Below, piece by piece: positions 1 through 12,498 of a stretch of DNA of 64,000 bases (positions within the stretch are counted from its first letter, which is position 1; every line of letters begins with the position of its first letter). The position numbers and the translations under genes were made by a program. The notes beneath the pieces are model-generated. The model had not been told where the DNA came from. It saw nothing but the letters and a program-made list of their open reading frames with translations, and did not search any database. The DNA is from Allantophomopsis cytisporea (Eukaryota; Ascomycota; Leotiomycetes; Phacidiales; Phacidiaceae). Location of the stretch: contig CP103023.1 of the NCBI GenBank assembly GCA_024752435.1, positions 1,426,001 to 1,490,000 on the forward strand, written 5' to 3'.

Positions 1-254
1 CAAACCCACTTTTTTTCGTCAACGAGGTGAAAGTGAAAGTGAGAGATGCAACAATGATGTTGAGATATGTTTATGATAATCTTACGATAAGAAGTTATTT
101 TGCACTCCAAGATGTTATATCATATCTATGTTGCGTGTGGGGTATTCAGGGAATGAAAGAGGTTCCCTTTGGGACTTGCCTCATATATTGTCGGGGTAAG
201 TCTTAGCAAACACGTCAAGACATCCATCGCGAATACACAAGTAAATTCTAATCC

Positions 255-1618
255 TTATTTCTTGTCGCCTTTCTCTCCTTTTTCACTCTTTTCAGCCGCC
301 ATTTCATCCTCAGCAATCATGATGCGGATCTCCTGATCCGCCATCCAATCCCTCACACTCTCCATAACCTTCTCAAGCTCATTACCACCCTCAAGAACAT
401 CATCAAGATTGTGCACACTAAGCCCACTCCTATGATCGGTAACCCTCTGTTGTCCCCAATTATAAGTACGCACTTTATCTCCCCTGCCGCTCTTCATGAC
501 ACCCACAATGCTCTTCCGCATGGCCTGCATTTCTTCCTCACGCTGATCACGTCTTCTCTGTGCAATTCTACTCCTCAGAACCTGCCACGCTTTCTCACGA
601 TTCTTGTGCTGCGATCGGGTATCCTGCATGCTGACGACGATGCCAGTAGGAGCGTGAGTAAGACGAATTGCAGAATCGGTTGTGTTAACGTGCTGGCCTC
701 CCGCTCCTCTCGAGCGCATGACATCAGTCCTGACATCTGCCGGATTGACATAATAATCGGAATTTGGATCGTCCACGTCTGCTTCACTCATACTTTGGCC
801 CTCGAGGCCCGTTGTCGGGAAATTGGGAAGCACGAGTACAGAAACGGCACTGGTGTGAGTACGGCCCTTACTTTCGGTAGCTGGGACACGCTGAACTCTA
901 TGAACTCCACTCTCGGTGCGCATTGCCCCGTATGAACCCGCGTTCTCGATCTCCAGAATGGCTTCTGACAAAGGTGCTTCTCCACTGGCATCCGACTGTC
1001 CTTCTGCATCTTCGTACTTCAGCATCGATACGCGGAATCCCTTCCTACTACAGTACGCCTGGTACATGCGCAGCATATCTCCTGCAAACAAGTTTGCTTC
1101 GCTTCCTCCCACACCAGGCCTGATTTCCACTAAACAAGGCAATTCTGCGAAAGGATGTTTAGGCGATAGTGATGTTGTGAGAACAGTCGATAACGTATCC
1201 AATTGCGTCGACGTTGGAAGCAGGTCTTCGGCAGCGAGTTCGCGCAGTTCTGAGTCTGTCTGAGGGTCTGCTATAAGCGCATGAAGCTCTTCAAGCGCCG
1301 AATTGGCATCTTCCCATCCTTTCAATGCATCGCGTACACTGGCCAATTCTGCTATTCGTTTTGCTATCTTTGCATCGAAGCTTTCGGCTGTTTGTTCGCT
1401 CAAGGTATCGTGCTCCGCGGCCATATTGCGCGCCCGTTTAAGCAGCATTGGAGAGATGCCATTGTCTAATTTTGTAAGTGTGTTGTATGTCTAATGTAAG
1501 AGTAGGTTCTTGACGTACGGGCTGAACTGGCTGTGCTTGCCAGGCGGAATTGGGAGCGGCTACCGTTGATTTTTAGAGTATTTAGACATCGACGACATAT
1601 CCATGATGCTCTGAACAT
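255..1618 (-). CDS. MRF1: Mitochondrial peptide chain release factor 1 (Mrf1)
   Basis: Class I release factor that recognises UAA/UAG in mitochondrial ribosomes and triggers peptidyl-tRNA hydrolysis. Two exons are inferred: 1519-1618 and 255-1465, with a 53-nt intron (GTACGT..TTAG), giving about 436 aa. Exon 1 was chosen because it is in frame across the splice and starts MFRASWICRRCLNTL, then SRSQFRLASTA, a basic serine-rich mitochondrial presequence; without it the protein starts inside the N-terminal domain. Visible family motifs are the codon-recognition PAT motif in RVPATESKGR (about residue 225) and the catalytic GGQ in RGAGGQHVN (about residue 286). The C-terminus ends in a short Lys/Glu-rich tail. 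Length fits the fungal mitochondrial RF1 family. The exon 1 model is inference; the family assignment is secure. Confidence 0.93.
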
Positions 1619-3280
1619 ACTCGTGATCGGAGAGATTATTTGGAGATCATCTGGAAGGTGGTTTGTAGAATCTCTAAGTCGGACTAATTAACGGGCCGGG
1701 TCAATTGAAGCTTTGAACTTTCCCAAGGCCCGATGAGTGACGGCAGGTATACTCTACGGCTCGGGCAGGTGTGGGAGCAAACCTTGTCCCTTCGGTTCCC
1801 AATAAACTACCTCAGGTCACCCGCCGGCCCCCTCAATCCTGTACAAGCAGATCAACAAATATAGTGGTAATCATGTTTGTGACTCCAGAAGAAGAAAGTG
1901 TCCCTTTACACCCGACTCGTAGTTTGATGCTGAGAAAGTTATAATGGTATAGTAAGTGACGTGCTTCTGTGATTTCAACTCAACAAAATGAACCTAACTT
2001 TTGGTAAAAGGATATTAGTGTTCCGCAATCATTGTTATAGCAAGTGTACCAAAGTCTATGCAGTATTATAAGCTAACATTTGAAGGACTTGACTGATCAG
2101 CATATATGCTTGGACTTCTACCTATAGAGGATAATGCCTGCATTACCAGCACACGTTGCTGTGTTAGTCTTTTACAACTAGTAAATAAATATGAATTTCA
2201 TAGAACATTACCTTGATTCTCTTCGACTGATCCTTACGTATCTAGGGATCTGGTGTTTATGCCAGTCAGTCAGATGGTTTGAGAACAGATGTGATACAAT
2301 GCCAGACTTTGAAGTAATTCACACCTGCTATAATTACGATGCATGAAGACTTGGTCGAAGAGGATGAGATGAGGGCAGGCTTGAGGCACTTGACTGGATT
2401 CTATGTTGTAAGATATCGCCGTTATCTGAGGTTAGACCTCTAGAGATATTTCGGCTTTGAGAACTTTTACTGATTCTTGTTCTCTTCCCACGCAGCTCAA
2501 GAATATATTCCACCGATATGTTTCACTTGGCCTTCAAGCCGGACCCTATGAACTCTCAGGAGGGTAGGAGATATCAACACACCTTACTTGAGAAGAGAGG
2601 TAGTCAGGACGAGATGTAAATACTAATCAACTTTTTGGGTCGAAAGCCCCAGTCAGTCTTTTTACAAGGAGTTCGATATGGCCTGATTTTGGGTGGAATT
2701 GCAATCGCTGTTTTGATTGTCAAGCTAAACGGTGTCACTACATAGAGCGGAATTGTGGACATGGACTTGATTAAGAGGGGATGGGTATACTCTACAGAGC
2801 CACAATCAAATACACAAATGCGTTGCTGATTTATATATTAGAAAGAGGCGAAGCTTATGAGACAAATCACTTAACACCCCAGGAGTCATAGGTAAATCAT
2901 TAACAATATATTCATAATACTACATAGCAAGTAGAAGAATCCATGATCTCTTGCTCTAATCATTCCAATATCGTGTCGACATCAAATCTACGAGAACTAG
3001 TCAGCAACAGCCACAAAAGAACCAATGCTCAGACTAGCAATGAAAAGACTCTTATCGGAAAATCCCTTATGTGTAACACCATAGCGGTCTCCCGCTCAGG
3101 GTAATTCTAGAGCATAGAAGATGATCTCGTCATATGAGCCTACTCTTTCCCATTCCATCATCAAACAAGCAAAACGTAAAACATATAAACACACCTAAGC
3201 ATTTCTAACAGCACCCTCGTGTAGCGGCCCATTCCTCACCGCAGAGTCAACACCATCCTCAACCCCTCTCTCCTTGGCGC
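1619..3280. other. Intergenic, about 1.7 kb, no gene seen
   Basis: Only short random open frames are present on either strand. The sequence is moderately AT-rich and unique in appearance. It should contain the MRF1 promoter next to 1618. I see no tRNA, repeat or transposon end. Confidence 0.6.
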
Positions 3281-3588
3281 TTACTCTCGCCTTATCCTCT
3301 GCCCTACCGGGCCCTCAGAATCACGCGTCTTGGTCGTCTGTCCGTTGGGGAGTACACCACCGCCCTCATCGGCTGGGACCTCACGGTTGTCGCGGCTGCC
3401 TGATGCCGCAGAGCCGTAGATTACCGTCGCGCCTAGAAAACACTGTTCGATGGAGGCGTCCACGCCGGATTCGGTTCCTGGGATGGGAGGAGGCACGTAC
3501 TGAAGTCGCTGCCTCCGTGGCCGACCTTTGCAAAGTGTGAGTTGAGCTCGCACTTAGCTTGCTATGCGGCAGCGAGAGGGGCGGACAT
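3281..3588 (-). pseudogene. Possible small spliced gene interrupted by TAG
   Basis: Not recognised. The minus strand has a start in good context at 3588 that reads MSAPLAAA, then TAG (3562-3564), then stays open as QAKCELNSHFAKVGHGGSDF. A 68-nt intron with good signals (GTACGT..TTTTCTAG, 3433-3500) joins this in frame to a Gly/Ser/Asp-rich second exon (SATVIYGSAASGSRDNREV..) that stops at 3281. The exact frame match across a good intron argues for a real or recently real gene. The TAG means it is a pseudogene, uses readthrough, or starts in another upstream exon. A second open frame over 3208-3290 (DKARVSAKERGVEDG..) hints at a further frame change near the 3' end. It could also be chance in a GC-rich patch. 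Confidence 0.3.
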
Positions 3589-4176
3589 TTTATGTTTGAC
3601 AGAAAATAGACAGGTGGAAGTAATTGAATATCAGTTGATCGAAAGAGGTTGATGAGCGCTGATTGAGTATGTCATGGTTGGATGGATTGAAGATGGAAAC
3701 AAGAATGAGCAGGAGTAAGAAGGAAGTTACCTTTATTTCAGTGGTGAGTGGATTTCTTACATGATCAAGGACGTGACATCACCCGCATATCCATGTACAT
3801 CAAAGCGAAGTCGGAAATAGCTGATACATGTGGTGGGTCGGACATACGTCCGCCCATACTTTTTCGAGTAAAGAGCTCGAAATGTTTCACGCAACGTAGG
3901 TGCGCATAAAAAGCACTTGTGCAATGCATTTCGTGCCAAAAGAGAATAACGGTAAACGTCGGAAGGAAAGAAACCCCGAAAGAACAGAGAGCGTGATATT
4001 CATATGCGACCGACCCCAGATCAGATCTACCTATGAGCATACATAATTCGCCTTTTCCCTTTCTCAGCAAAAGAAAACAATATATAGAAAGTTTGTCGCT
4101 GAGCAAAACAAAATATTCCGCTACCAAACAGAAAAGGCGCTAAACAAGTCTCGAATTTGACATTCCCATATATTCT
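3589..4176. other. Intergenic 0.6 kb, MAPK 3' flank
   Basis: Open frames here are short and have no family resemblance. This is most likely the 3' untranslated region and terminator area of the MAP kinase gene. Nothing else is seen. Confidence 0.5.
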
Positions 4177-5636
<1,460 letters not shown>

Positions 5637-6238
5637 GGTGAAAGATTATGGATGAATGTAATGGAAGGTCGACGAGAAGCGGCCGAGGATTGACGGGGAG
5701 AAGTGTATGTGTTCGGTGATTGAGACAGCAAAGAAGCTCGACCGTTCCTGCTATGGGAAAGTGCTCTTTGTTGTACGCGCGCAACAATGAAGGTAACAAA
5801 TGTGGCTTGGGGGCGCAAACGGGGATTGTTCGTGTCAACTCCTTTGATGCTTATGCTTGGGGGCTTTGTAGGGCGGAAGAGAGTCTAACTACTACAGTAG
5901 TTGTCTGACTGTAAGGACGGACAATGGGTCTATGAGCAAGAAGAGCGAATAGATTATATTTATGCAGAAGAATTGTCGTCTTTTATTTTATAAATACTTT
6001 ATGAGGAGAAATAAGCACAGGACAATGTAGTAATACGGGCTGCCCTGCTTATTATTGTGGTGGAGGTGGAGGAGGAGGTGGAGGAGGAGGACCTTGAATG
6101 GGACCCTTCGCATAAACAGCTTTGGAATTGAAGCTCTTTTGGTATGTTTGGGTGTCGGGCTGAGGGGGAACTTGGTTGGTGATGGCAGTGAGAATGGGTG
6201 GGCTTTGGTGGACATAAGGTGGGCAGTGGTGGGGCACA

Positions 6239-6285
6239 GCCAGCACCAGCCAGCACCAGCCAGCACCAGCCAGCACCAGCAAGCA
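6239..6285. repeat. 10-bp minisatellite CCAGCACCAG
   Basis: Four near-perfect tandem copies of a 10-bp unit (CAGCACCAGC), followed by degenerate copies to about 6310. The unit is not a multiple of three, so it does not look maintained by coding. Confidence 0.85.
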
Positions 6286-7316
6286 TAACCAGCACCCGCC
6301 AAGCATCAGCCAACGCTAAACTTCGTGGCGGACCCGGCAGCAAGGCTGAAGCCGTCCACCAGGTCCGTCTCAGTCGAGTCCTCGGGAGACTCTGGTATCT
6401 GTTGCGTCTTTTGTCGAGTCGAGTCGAGTCCATTCAACAATGTCGTGTCTCCATTTTAATATCAACAAAGTACGCAGTGGGAGTTGTACGAAGTAGTAGC
6501 TATGAAGATGGAGAAGAATACGCGATGAGATGATTGCTGCCACTTCCTGCTTGATGACTACTTAGCATCTAACATCTATGTAGTATCCAGTACTACTGCA
6601 ATAACCACTACCTAGACTAAGTACCAATTATCAATATCAATTCAATGCTCACCGAAAGTTGACATCAACTCGATGGTGCTGATCCCAAAACCTTAAGAGC
6701 AGATCCATCAGATCCATGAGATCCGTCTTACGTACCTTGGTGCTTCAGTCTTTAATTATCAGTTCGAGTCTTCGATTTAATCTTCGGTCATGAAAAGCAC
6801 TGTCACAGATCCATCGAATCGTGATGGTTGACAAGTCAAAGTTCCGAATCCTCTCAACGGCCACTGTGGAGAAGGGCGTTTGAAAGGGAGAACAAAACAT
6901 CATGTCAATCAATCAATCTCAGACTCTGTCCACTCCGTTCCGAAATGTCTCCCCATTACCTACCTACTCACTCCTCCGTCGACATCCTTCCCCATCTCTG
7001 CTCATCTCACCTCACGACGTTACCCCACTTCATCTCTGATCAGACCCTTTCACTACACTATGTATGTGTTGTTCGGTTGGAGAGTATGGCCAAATAACAA
7101 CTAAGGTAGAATACTTTACATGTCTGTCGCTCGCTATCTTTTCCCTTTTCAATACAAAACCCAACATCCAGCGTTACGTGCAATTTGCAATACACGTCAC
7201 GACATTGTAAATCCGCGAATGCTTCCATTTATCACCTGTTGGTTCTTGTAGAGGTTGCCGTGCATTTCGATCATGTTGCATTCGCCGATAATCCAGCATG
7301 CAGCTCGACCTTACAA

Positions 7317-7370
7317 TGTATGTGGGTGTGTACGTGTGTACGTGTGTATGTATGTACATACATACATATT
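7317..7370. repeat. TG/TATG microsatellite with 22-bp palindrome
   Basis: A purine/pyrimidine-alternating tract of TGTG, TACG and TATG units. Positions 7345-7366 form a perfect palindrome centred on GTAC. Confidence 0.8.
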
Positions 7371-7817
7371 CATGTACTGCGGTACTGTACGTCCATAATG
7401 ATGACCCGATGTGCATACATTCTTAGCCCCTCTTTTCTCACGCCCTTCCCATCCAGTCTGCTACCAAGGCAATTCCATATTAATCCTTCACTAACGAAAA
7501 AACACACCTCACAAACGTGCGCTCAACGATGTTTATCGAGTTTCATATGTGGCTATCTGAGATTACAGAGTGGAATGGCCATCCTATCAACACCTACAAA
7601 ATTGCACTTCGTCCTTAATGATCGAATCCATACCCAACGCCAACGCCAACGCTATCTCCAAGTTCAAAACGTGTATAATAAAACAACATGGCACGAAGCC
7701 GAATGAATGTTTTCCTCTCCGCTGCCCCTGGAAAATCAAATGCACCACGAAACCCCATAACCCCAACCACCGCTATCGTTACAAGACGTTCAATCGTCAT
7801 GACCGTTGCAGCACTCT

Positions 7818-8561
7818 TCAGGCCTTGACACCTGCTGCTTGAGCAAGAACAAGTGCTCGATCACGTCGCATGCCATCCAAGACCTCAACGAGACCTCCAC
7901 TACGAAGTCTTTCCAAAACAACTGTCATTCCCTCCTTAGCCTTGCCCATTTGATCAGTGGTTCGGCGAGAAGCAATCGCCTCAATTGATCGTTGTAGACC
8001 AGAGGTCGACCATGAAGCCAGTAATCCCTTCTTCGGTTCTTCCTCTGCAGCAGCAGCGGCTTCTTCTCCTCTGCGTGCTCTCGCACGGATCCTGTCACCT
8101 AAGCGTGATCGGAAAGTGACTACTGTTGTAACGTCCACCAAGCCCTTCTTCATGTCCTCCATGCGAGCCTTTATGTTTGGGTCTGCCTTGTTCTTGTAAC
8201 TCTGTGACTCAACGACACTGAGAATACCCGTCCAATCCAAGTTTCTGCTTTCCGTCTTCATCCATCCTTCCTTGACATCGATGGTGCTCGTCTCTAAAAT
8301 GTAACTTGAGCTGGATCCATTCGACACACTGCCCAATACACTCTTGGGCAAGAGCTTCATGACACCAGCCGGCAGTCTTGAGCGCTTCACATGCACTCTC
8401 GTGGTTGACAGACGGCCAGTGTCAGGGTCGATGTGCCGATCAATGACGTCTGTGGAAAGGACATGCGTAGAGTAGGGATTTGGATAACGGAGGAAATAAG
8501 CCAGCGTCACAGCCGGGAAAGAATAATCGTAGCTGAACGAGGTCTCGTAGAATTTGACCAT
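7818..8561 (-). CDS. PRELI/MSF1 domain protein (Ups family lipid transfer)
   Basis: Single-exon protein of 247 aa, starting MVKFYETSFSYDY. The open frame extends upstream to 8969, but that part is basic and of low quality, so the ATG at 8561 is preferred. The N-terminal 180 residues show the PRELI/MSF1 pattern: LRYPNPYSTHVLSTDVIDR, then TTRVHVKRSRLPAGV and ESRNLDWTGILSVVE. The family acts in the mitochondrial intermembrane space, shuttling phosphatidic acid (Ups1) or phosphatidylserine (Ups2) between membranes with Mdm35. YPNPYS and the TRNLDHTG-like motif are closer to Ups1 as I remember it, but the subfamily is not certain. The C-terminal 70 residues carry Arg/Ala/Glu-rich helices. It is divergent to WRS1 with an 817-bp gap. 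Confidence 0.88.
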   Translation of the reverse strand: MVKFYETSFSYDYSFPAVTLAYFLRYPNPYSTHVLSTDVIDRHIDPDTGRLSTTRVHVKRSRLPAGVMKLLPKSVLGSVSNGSSSSYILETSTIDVKEGWMKTESRNLDWTGILSVVESQSYKNKADPNIKARMEDMKKGLVDVTTVVTFRSRLGDRIRARARRGEEAAAAAEEEPKKGLLASWSTSGLQRSIEAIASRRTTDQMGKAKEGMTVVLERLRSGGLVEVLDGMRRDRALVLAQAAGVKA

Positions 8562-9378
8562 TTTGTTGATAGATGCATTGATGTTGTGGTGAGGATGAGG
8601 AGGGGGCGGCGCACGTCGTACGAGGTAAGGAATCGAGAGCTTTGCTCTCTCTCGCCTGACATCTGACAATCCAATCCCCAGATTTGCTCGGTGGGGCCTA
8701 GCGCGTTTTTTACTTCTAGAAAGCTTACGAATTACCGGTGCATAAGAGGTCCTTAGAATCACAGCTTTGTAAAACTTCACACGATGGTTTTGATTTATGG
8801 TGCATATTGATACAAAGCTCTTGAGTTGCTCATGAATTCTATCTGTATACTTGAATAATAATAAATGTTTGGCTGGTAGTTTTGCCTTCAAGCTTTGATT
8901 GTACTTATTGGCAACCCATCTGATCTGGATCGTCCGGGTACTATGCGGAGTATTGCGATCCCTGAGCATATCAGCACCGATATCAACGAACTCATAAAAC
9001 TATGAATAAAACTTGGATATATGAAATAATAACACCAAGAGATGCCCAAGAGCTGCAACTGTCAGATCGAGTCAAAATAAAGGGGGAAAATCATGGACTC
9101 GATAAGCTATGTATTTAAGCTTCCTCGAATCGAAGTGTACTCTTGTAAATTTATCAAAGAACTGGCACACGTGATACACCGCCCGCTTGATTCGGGTATA
9201 TTGCCGGATCCTCACAAATGACTCAAATTCATACGAACAGACATTCCGACAAAGCCTAAATTGCACACACCACCTTCCGAGTTCGGTAAGCAAGCATCTA
9301 TAAAAGAAGTGGAATTTTCTCGACAAACGCTCGGTGATTTTGTCTTTGTAGAATAATACTAACTGACTGCAAGAAACC
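8562..9378. other. Divergent promoter region PRELI/WRS1
   Basis: No gene seen. This is the shared upstream region of the two divergent genes. Open frames are AT-rich and have no recognisable protein features. Confidence 0.55.
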
Positions 9379-10894
9379 ATGGCGGAGGAACCACCAGCGA
9401 TCACTGGCCCCGCGCTCGCAGAGCAGTCGACAAAGGCGAACAAGCAAACTATCGACCCTTATAATGTCCAGGGAGAAATAGGCGCTGATGGTGTTGCGAA
9501 GGCTATCAACTACCAGAGTTTAGTTGAGGAATTTGGAACCCGATTGCTTTCGGACCCAAAGGACAATTTGCTCGCGAGGTTCGAAAAGGTCACTGGCCAT
9601 AAACCACATCGTTTCATGCGCCGAGGAATCGTCTTCTCGCACCGAGACTTGGACTTGATCTTGGATCGTTATGAGCGCGGCGAGCCTTTCTTTTTGTATA
9701 CTGGCCGTGGTCCAAGTAGTGATAGCATGCACATTGGACACACGGTGCCTTTTGAATTCACGAAGTACGCTCTCTTTTCGGCTCAGGTGTAGGACCGGAA
9801 TTAATGATTTATAGATGGCTACAGGATGTTTTCGATGTACCCCTCATCATCATGATGACCGATGACGAGAAATATATCTTCGGCGAGAAGCGAACAATTG
9901 AAGAAGTGCAGTCTTTCACTCGGGCCAATGCTAAGGACATCATTGCTGTTGGCTTCGATCCAAAGAAGACCTTCATCTTCAGCGATTATGACTACATGGG
10001 CGGCGCTTTCTACCGTAATGTAACCCGTGTCTCCAAGCACGTCACCTTGAACGTTGCAAGAGCTGTCTTCGGTTTCAACGAAAGGTCAGAACTTCCACTT
10101 CCCACCTCTTGCATACTCTGAACTAACAATTTGATAGCTCTTGTATCGGCAAGATCCACTTTGGAGCAGTTCAGGGCGCGACCTCGTTCGCCTCCTCATT
10201 TCCACATATCTTCGGCACCGACGAATCCAAGACACACCTTATCCCTTCTTTGATTCCGTGTGCCATTGACCAAGACCCATACTTCCGCATGACACGCGAC
10301 GTAGCAGCACGTTTGCATTTCGCCAAGCCAGCGCTCATTCATGCACGCTTCCTCGACGCTCTGCAAGGCCCTGGTAGCAAGATGAGCGCCAGTATCGAGA
10401 CCAGTGCCATCTTCATGAAGGACGAGCCTAGCCGTATCAAGAACAAGATCAACAAGTACGCCTTCTCTGGCGGGCAGGTCAGCGTTGCTGAGCAGAGAGA
10501 GAAGGGTGGTGACCCAACTGTCGATGTATCTTACCAATACCTCACCTTCTTCCTCGAGGATGACGAGGAGCTCGAGAAGATCCGCGTCGCATACCGATCT
10601 GGTGAGCTATTGACCGGCGAGCTGAAAGCCAAGTGTATTGAGGAGCTACAGAAGTACGTTAAGGGCTTCCAAGAGCGTCGTGAAAAGGTCGACGAGGCTG
10701 TCGTCGATGAGTTCATGGCTCTCAAGCCGTTGGAGTGGAAGGCCAACCCCAACCCTATTAAGACGCTTGAGGTGCGGCCAAAAGAGGAGGGAACTGCGGA
10801 GGGAGGGGCTACGAAGTTGACGAAGAACCAGGAGAAGAAGCTTGCGAAGGAGAAAATGATTGCGGAGAAGAAGGCTGCTAAAGCTCAGGCTTAG
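9379..10894 (+). CDS. WRS1: Tryptophanyl-tRNA synthetase, cytosolic
   Basis: Class Ic aminoacyl-tRNA synthetase charging tRNA-Trp for cytosolic translation. Three exons: 9379-9764, 9815-10084, 10138-10894 (introns 50 and 53 nt), 470 aa. The HIGH signature appears as [17 protein letters not shown], with the first intron splitting the K codon just after it. KMSAS is in [14 protein letters not shown] (about residue 300). Intermediate blocks such as [16 protein letters not shown] and [19 protein letters not shown] match the eukaryotic enzyme. There is no mitochondrial presequence. The C-terminus is a Lys/Ala-rich basic tail. Start is at the first ATG in good context (AACCATGG). Confidence 0.96.
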
Positions 10895-11094
10895 ATAGTG
10901 ATACTTACATCGAAGATACCTATTTGACGTACTATGAGTGTTATGAGTGCTATAAGTCTTGTTACGGTGACTGTATCTGGTGACTCTATTGATTATTTGC
11001 AGATGTTAATATCTATATTCTCATCGATTTCAAGAGCCCACAACTTACAACATCCTCTGGCATAGGATATAATATACTACAAGATACTACAACA

Positions 11095-11673
11095 ATGTCA
11101 CAGTTTCTGATCTGGCCGACCCAAAGCTCTCAACAGCTTCGTGAAACCCATTACTACACACTAATCTCCCACCACACTCCAATCCCCCAACCCCTATCTC
11201 AATCACTACTCCCACCACCCCCGCAATACATTCCGCTTACCGAACCCGCACTCCAAGCCTTCTGGGCCCTCCGCGGCGACTGGAAAGCAGGCTCAACTCC
11301 CCTTCCAGCATTGGGCTGCTCAAATACGGTATCAAGCTCAATAATTGGCGAAAGAGTAGGCGGCTATCCCAGTAGCGTCGCAGACGGAGATTTACAAGAT
11401 CGAAGGGGGGGGTATTGCTTGGTCAAGGCATGGGATGGATGGGTATTCCGATGGGGTATGACGATAGTGGGAGCTGATAGAGAAGACGAAGACGGTGCTC
11501 GGATAGCGGGACCATATTTGTACTGCAATGTGTTTGGGGAACAACAAGAGGCTTTTGCGGCGCAATTCCGTGAAGTTGAGGAGCGTATTGCGTTTCTGAC
11601 GCAGGTTGAGGAGAGTAACTGCTCCGAATGGGAGAGGATTTGGCAAGGTGCTGAAGGGAGGATAGGATTGTAG
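11095..11673 (+). CDS. Conserved-looking hypothetical protein, 192 aa
   Basis: Not recognised. Single exon starting MSQFLIWPTQSS, with a Pro-rich segment (residues 30-45, HHTPIPQPLSQSLLPPPPQ) and an acidic C-terminal helix region (EVEERIAFLTQVEE). The middle contains two Trp-rich motifs, LQAFWALRGDWKAGS and VKAWDGWVFRWGMTIVGAD, and Tyr/Phe-rich strands, which suggests a small folded beta domain. There is no signal peptide, membrane segment or repeat. It lies 200 bp downstream of WRS1 on the same strand with its own leader. The length of the clean frame and sensible composition support a real gene. Confidence 0.6.
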   Translation: MSQFLIWPTQSSQQLRETHYYTLISHHTPIPQPLSQSLLPPPPQYIPLTEPALQAFWALRGDWKAGSTPLPALGCSNTVSSSIIGERVGGYPSSVADGDLQDRRGGYCLVKAWDGWVFRWGMTIVGADREDEDGARIAGPYLYCNVFGEQQEAFAAQFREVEERIAFLTQVEESNCSEWERIWQGAEGRIGL

Positions 11674-12498
11674 TTCGATGTTTTGGTTGATAGGTGCATA
11701 ACACTGCACATTCAGCTGCAATATGTAGAAGTAGAAAGCGGAGTCCAATAACTTGATGGTCGTTCGTTCGACATCGGATCTTAAGAGGGAATCATATGAA
11801 TTTCATCAGCAGTCCTACTTGAACCGGCGGAATGGAGTTAATAATAGAAGTAACAAGTGAAGTGAGTGAAGTGATTACAGAAATCTGCCTATAATAACAT
11901 AGCAGCCTGACATCTTCCAAGGTAATGTTATAAACAAAGAAAGCTGACGTTCTGTCACCAAGCTCCAAAGGTTAGATCCAATGGCAGGGTAGAACGTTCG
12001 CATCGGCGAGAACCTTCATTGAGCGCAAAGCACGAAAGGGTCGAGATTTCGACTCCCCAGGAACTTGCATCAGCAAAAACCTTTGGGAGTTTTCTGGTGC
12101 GGCATCGATCAGAAAATCTATGATTGGTTCCGTATTCTTTCTGCAATTTTGATCAATGTTTGTACTATTGAATGAGACTTTACACGCAGTCATATACATA
12201 TATTGATCAATCACTTTCAGGTCTTCGTGCTTATAGTGAGACTGGTCACTTTGCCTACACAATTAAACCATGCGATCGATTCGACCTTCTGAAGGCCGAA
12301 GTCTATCTGACCTCCTAAGTACATTTGGACCATCTCACATTCCATTTCAGATACGTCTAGAGGAAGCACATGGAATGAACTTCGTCTAGCACCAGTCACA
12401 GTACAACAGCAATGATTCCAGTCAAGCAATACAAAGATCTATTAAATTAAAATCTGCTTTTGATAGTTTTACAGTCTAGACTACGCAAAACTCCCACA
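11674..12498. other. Intergenic 0.8 kb between convergent genes
   Basis: Contains the 3' flanks of the 192-aa gene and of the carboxypeptidase gene. Only short minus-strand frames are present, with no recognised domain. Confidence 0.5.

Larger units (their letters stand above)
5637..7817. other. Intergenic 2.2 kb with low-complexity DNA
   Basis: This contains the MAPK promoter and the 3' flank of the PRELI gene. The open frames are driven by repeats: a Pro-coding (CCTCCA)n stretch near 6058-6092 on the minus strand, a 10-bp tandem repeat near 6241, GAGTC repeats near 6411-6430, and a TG/TATG microsatellite near 7317-7367. A minus-strand frame ending PIQGPPPPPPPPPPPQ at 6052 could be a real C-terminus, but I found no upstream exon for it. 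Confidence 0.5.

Noticed and set aside
5988..6433. Overlapping minus-strand frames with Trp/Cys/Leu or Pro runs
   Set aside because: Produced by the 10-bp minisatellite and a CCTCCA tract; no upstream exon could be found.
7185..7706. 173-codon plus-strand frame
   Set aside because: Runs through the TG/TATG microsatellite and gives Cys/Val/Tyr runs with no protein-like features.
8562..8969. N-terminal extension of the PRELI protein to 8969
   Set aside because: Basic, low-quality sequence; the domain starts at MVKFYETS, where the family normally begins.
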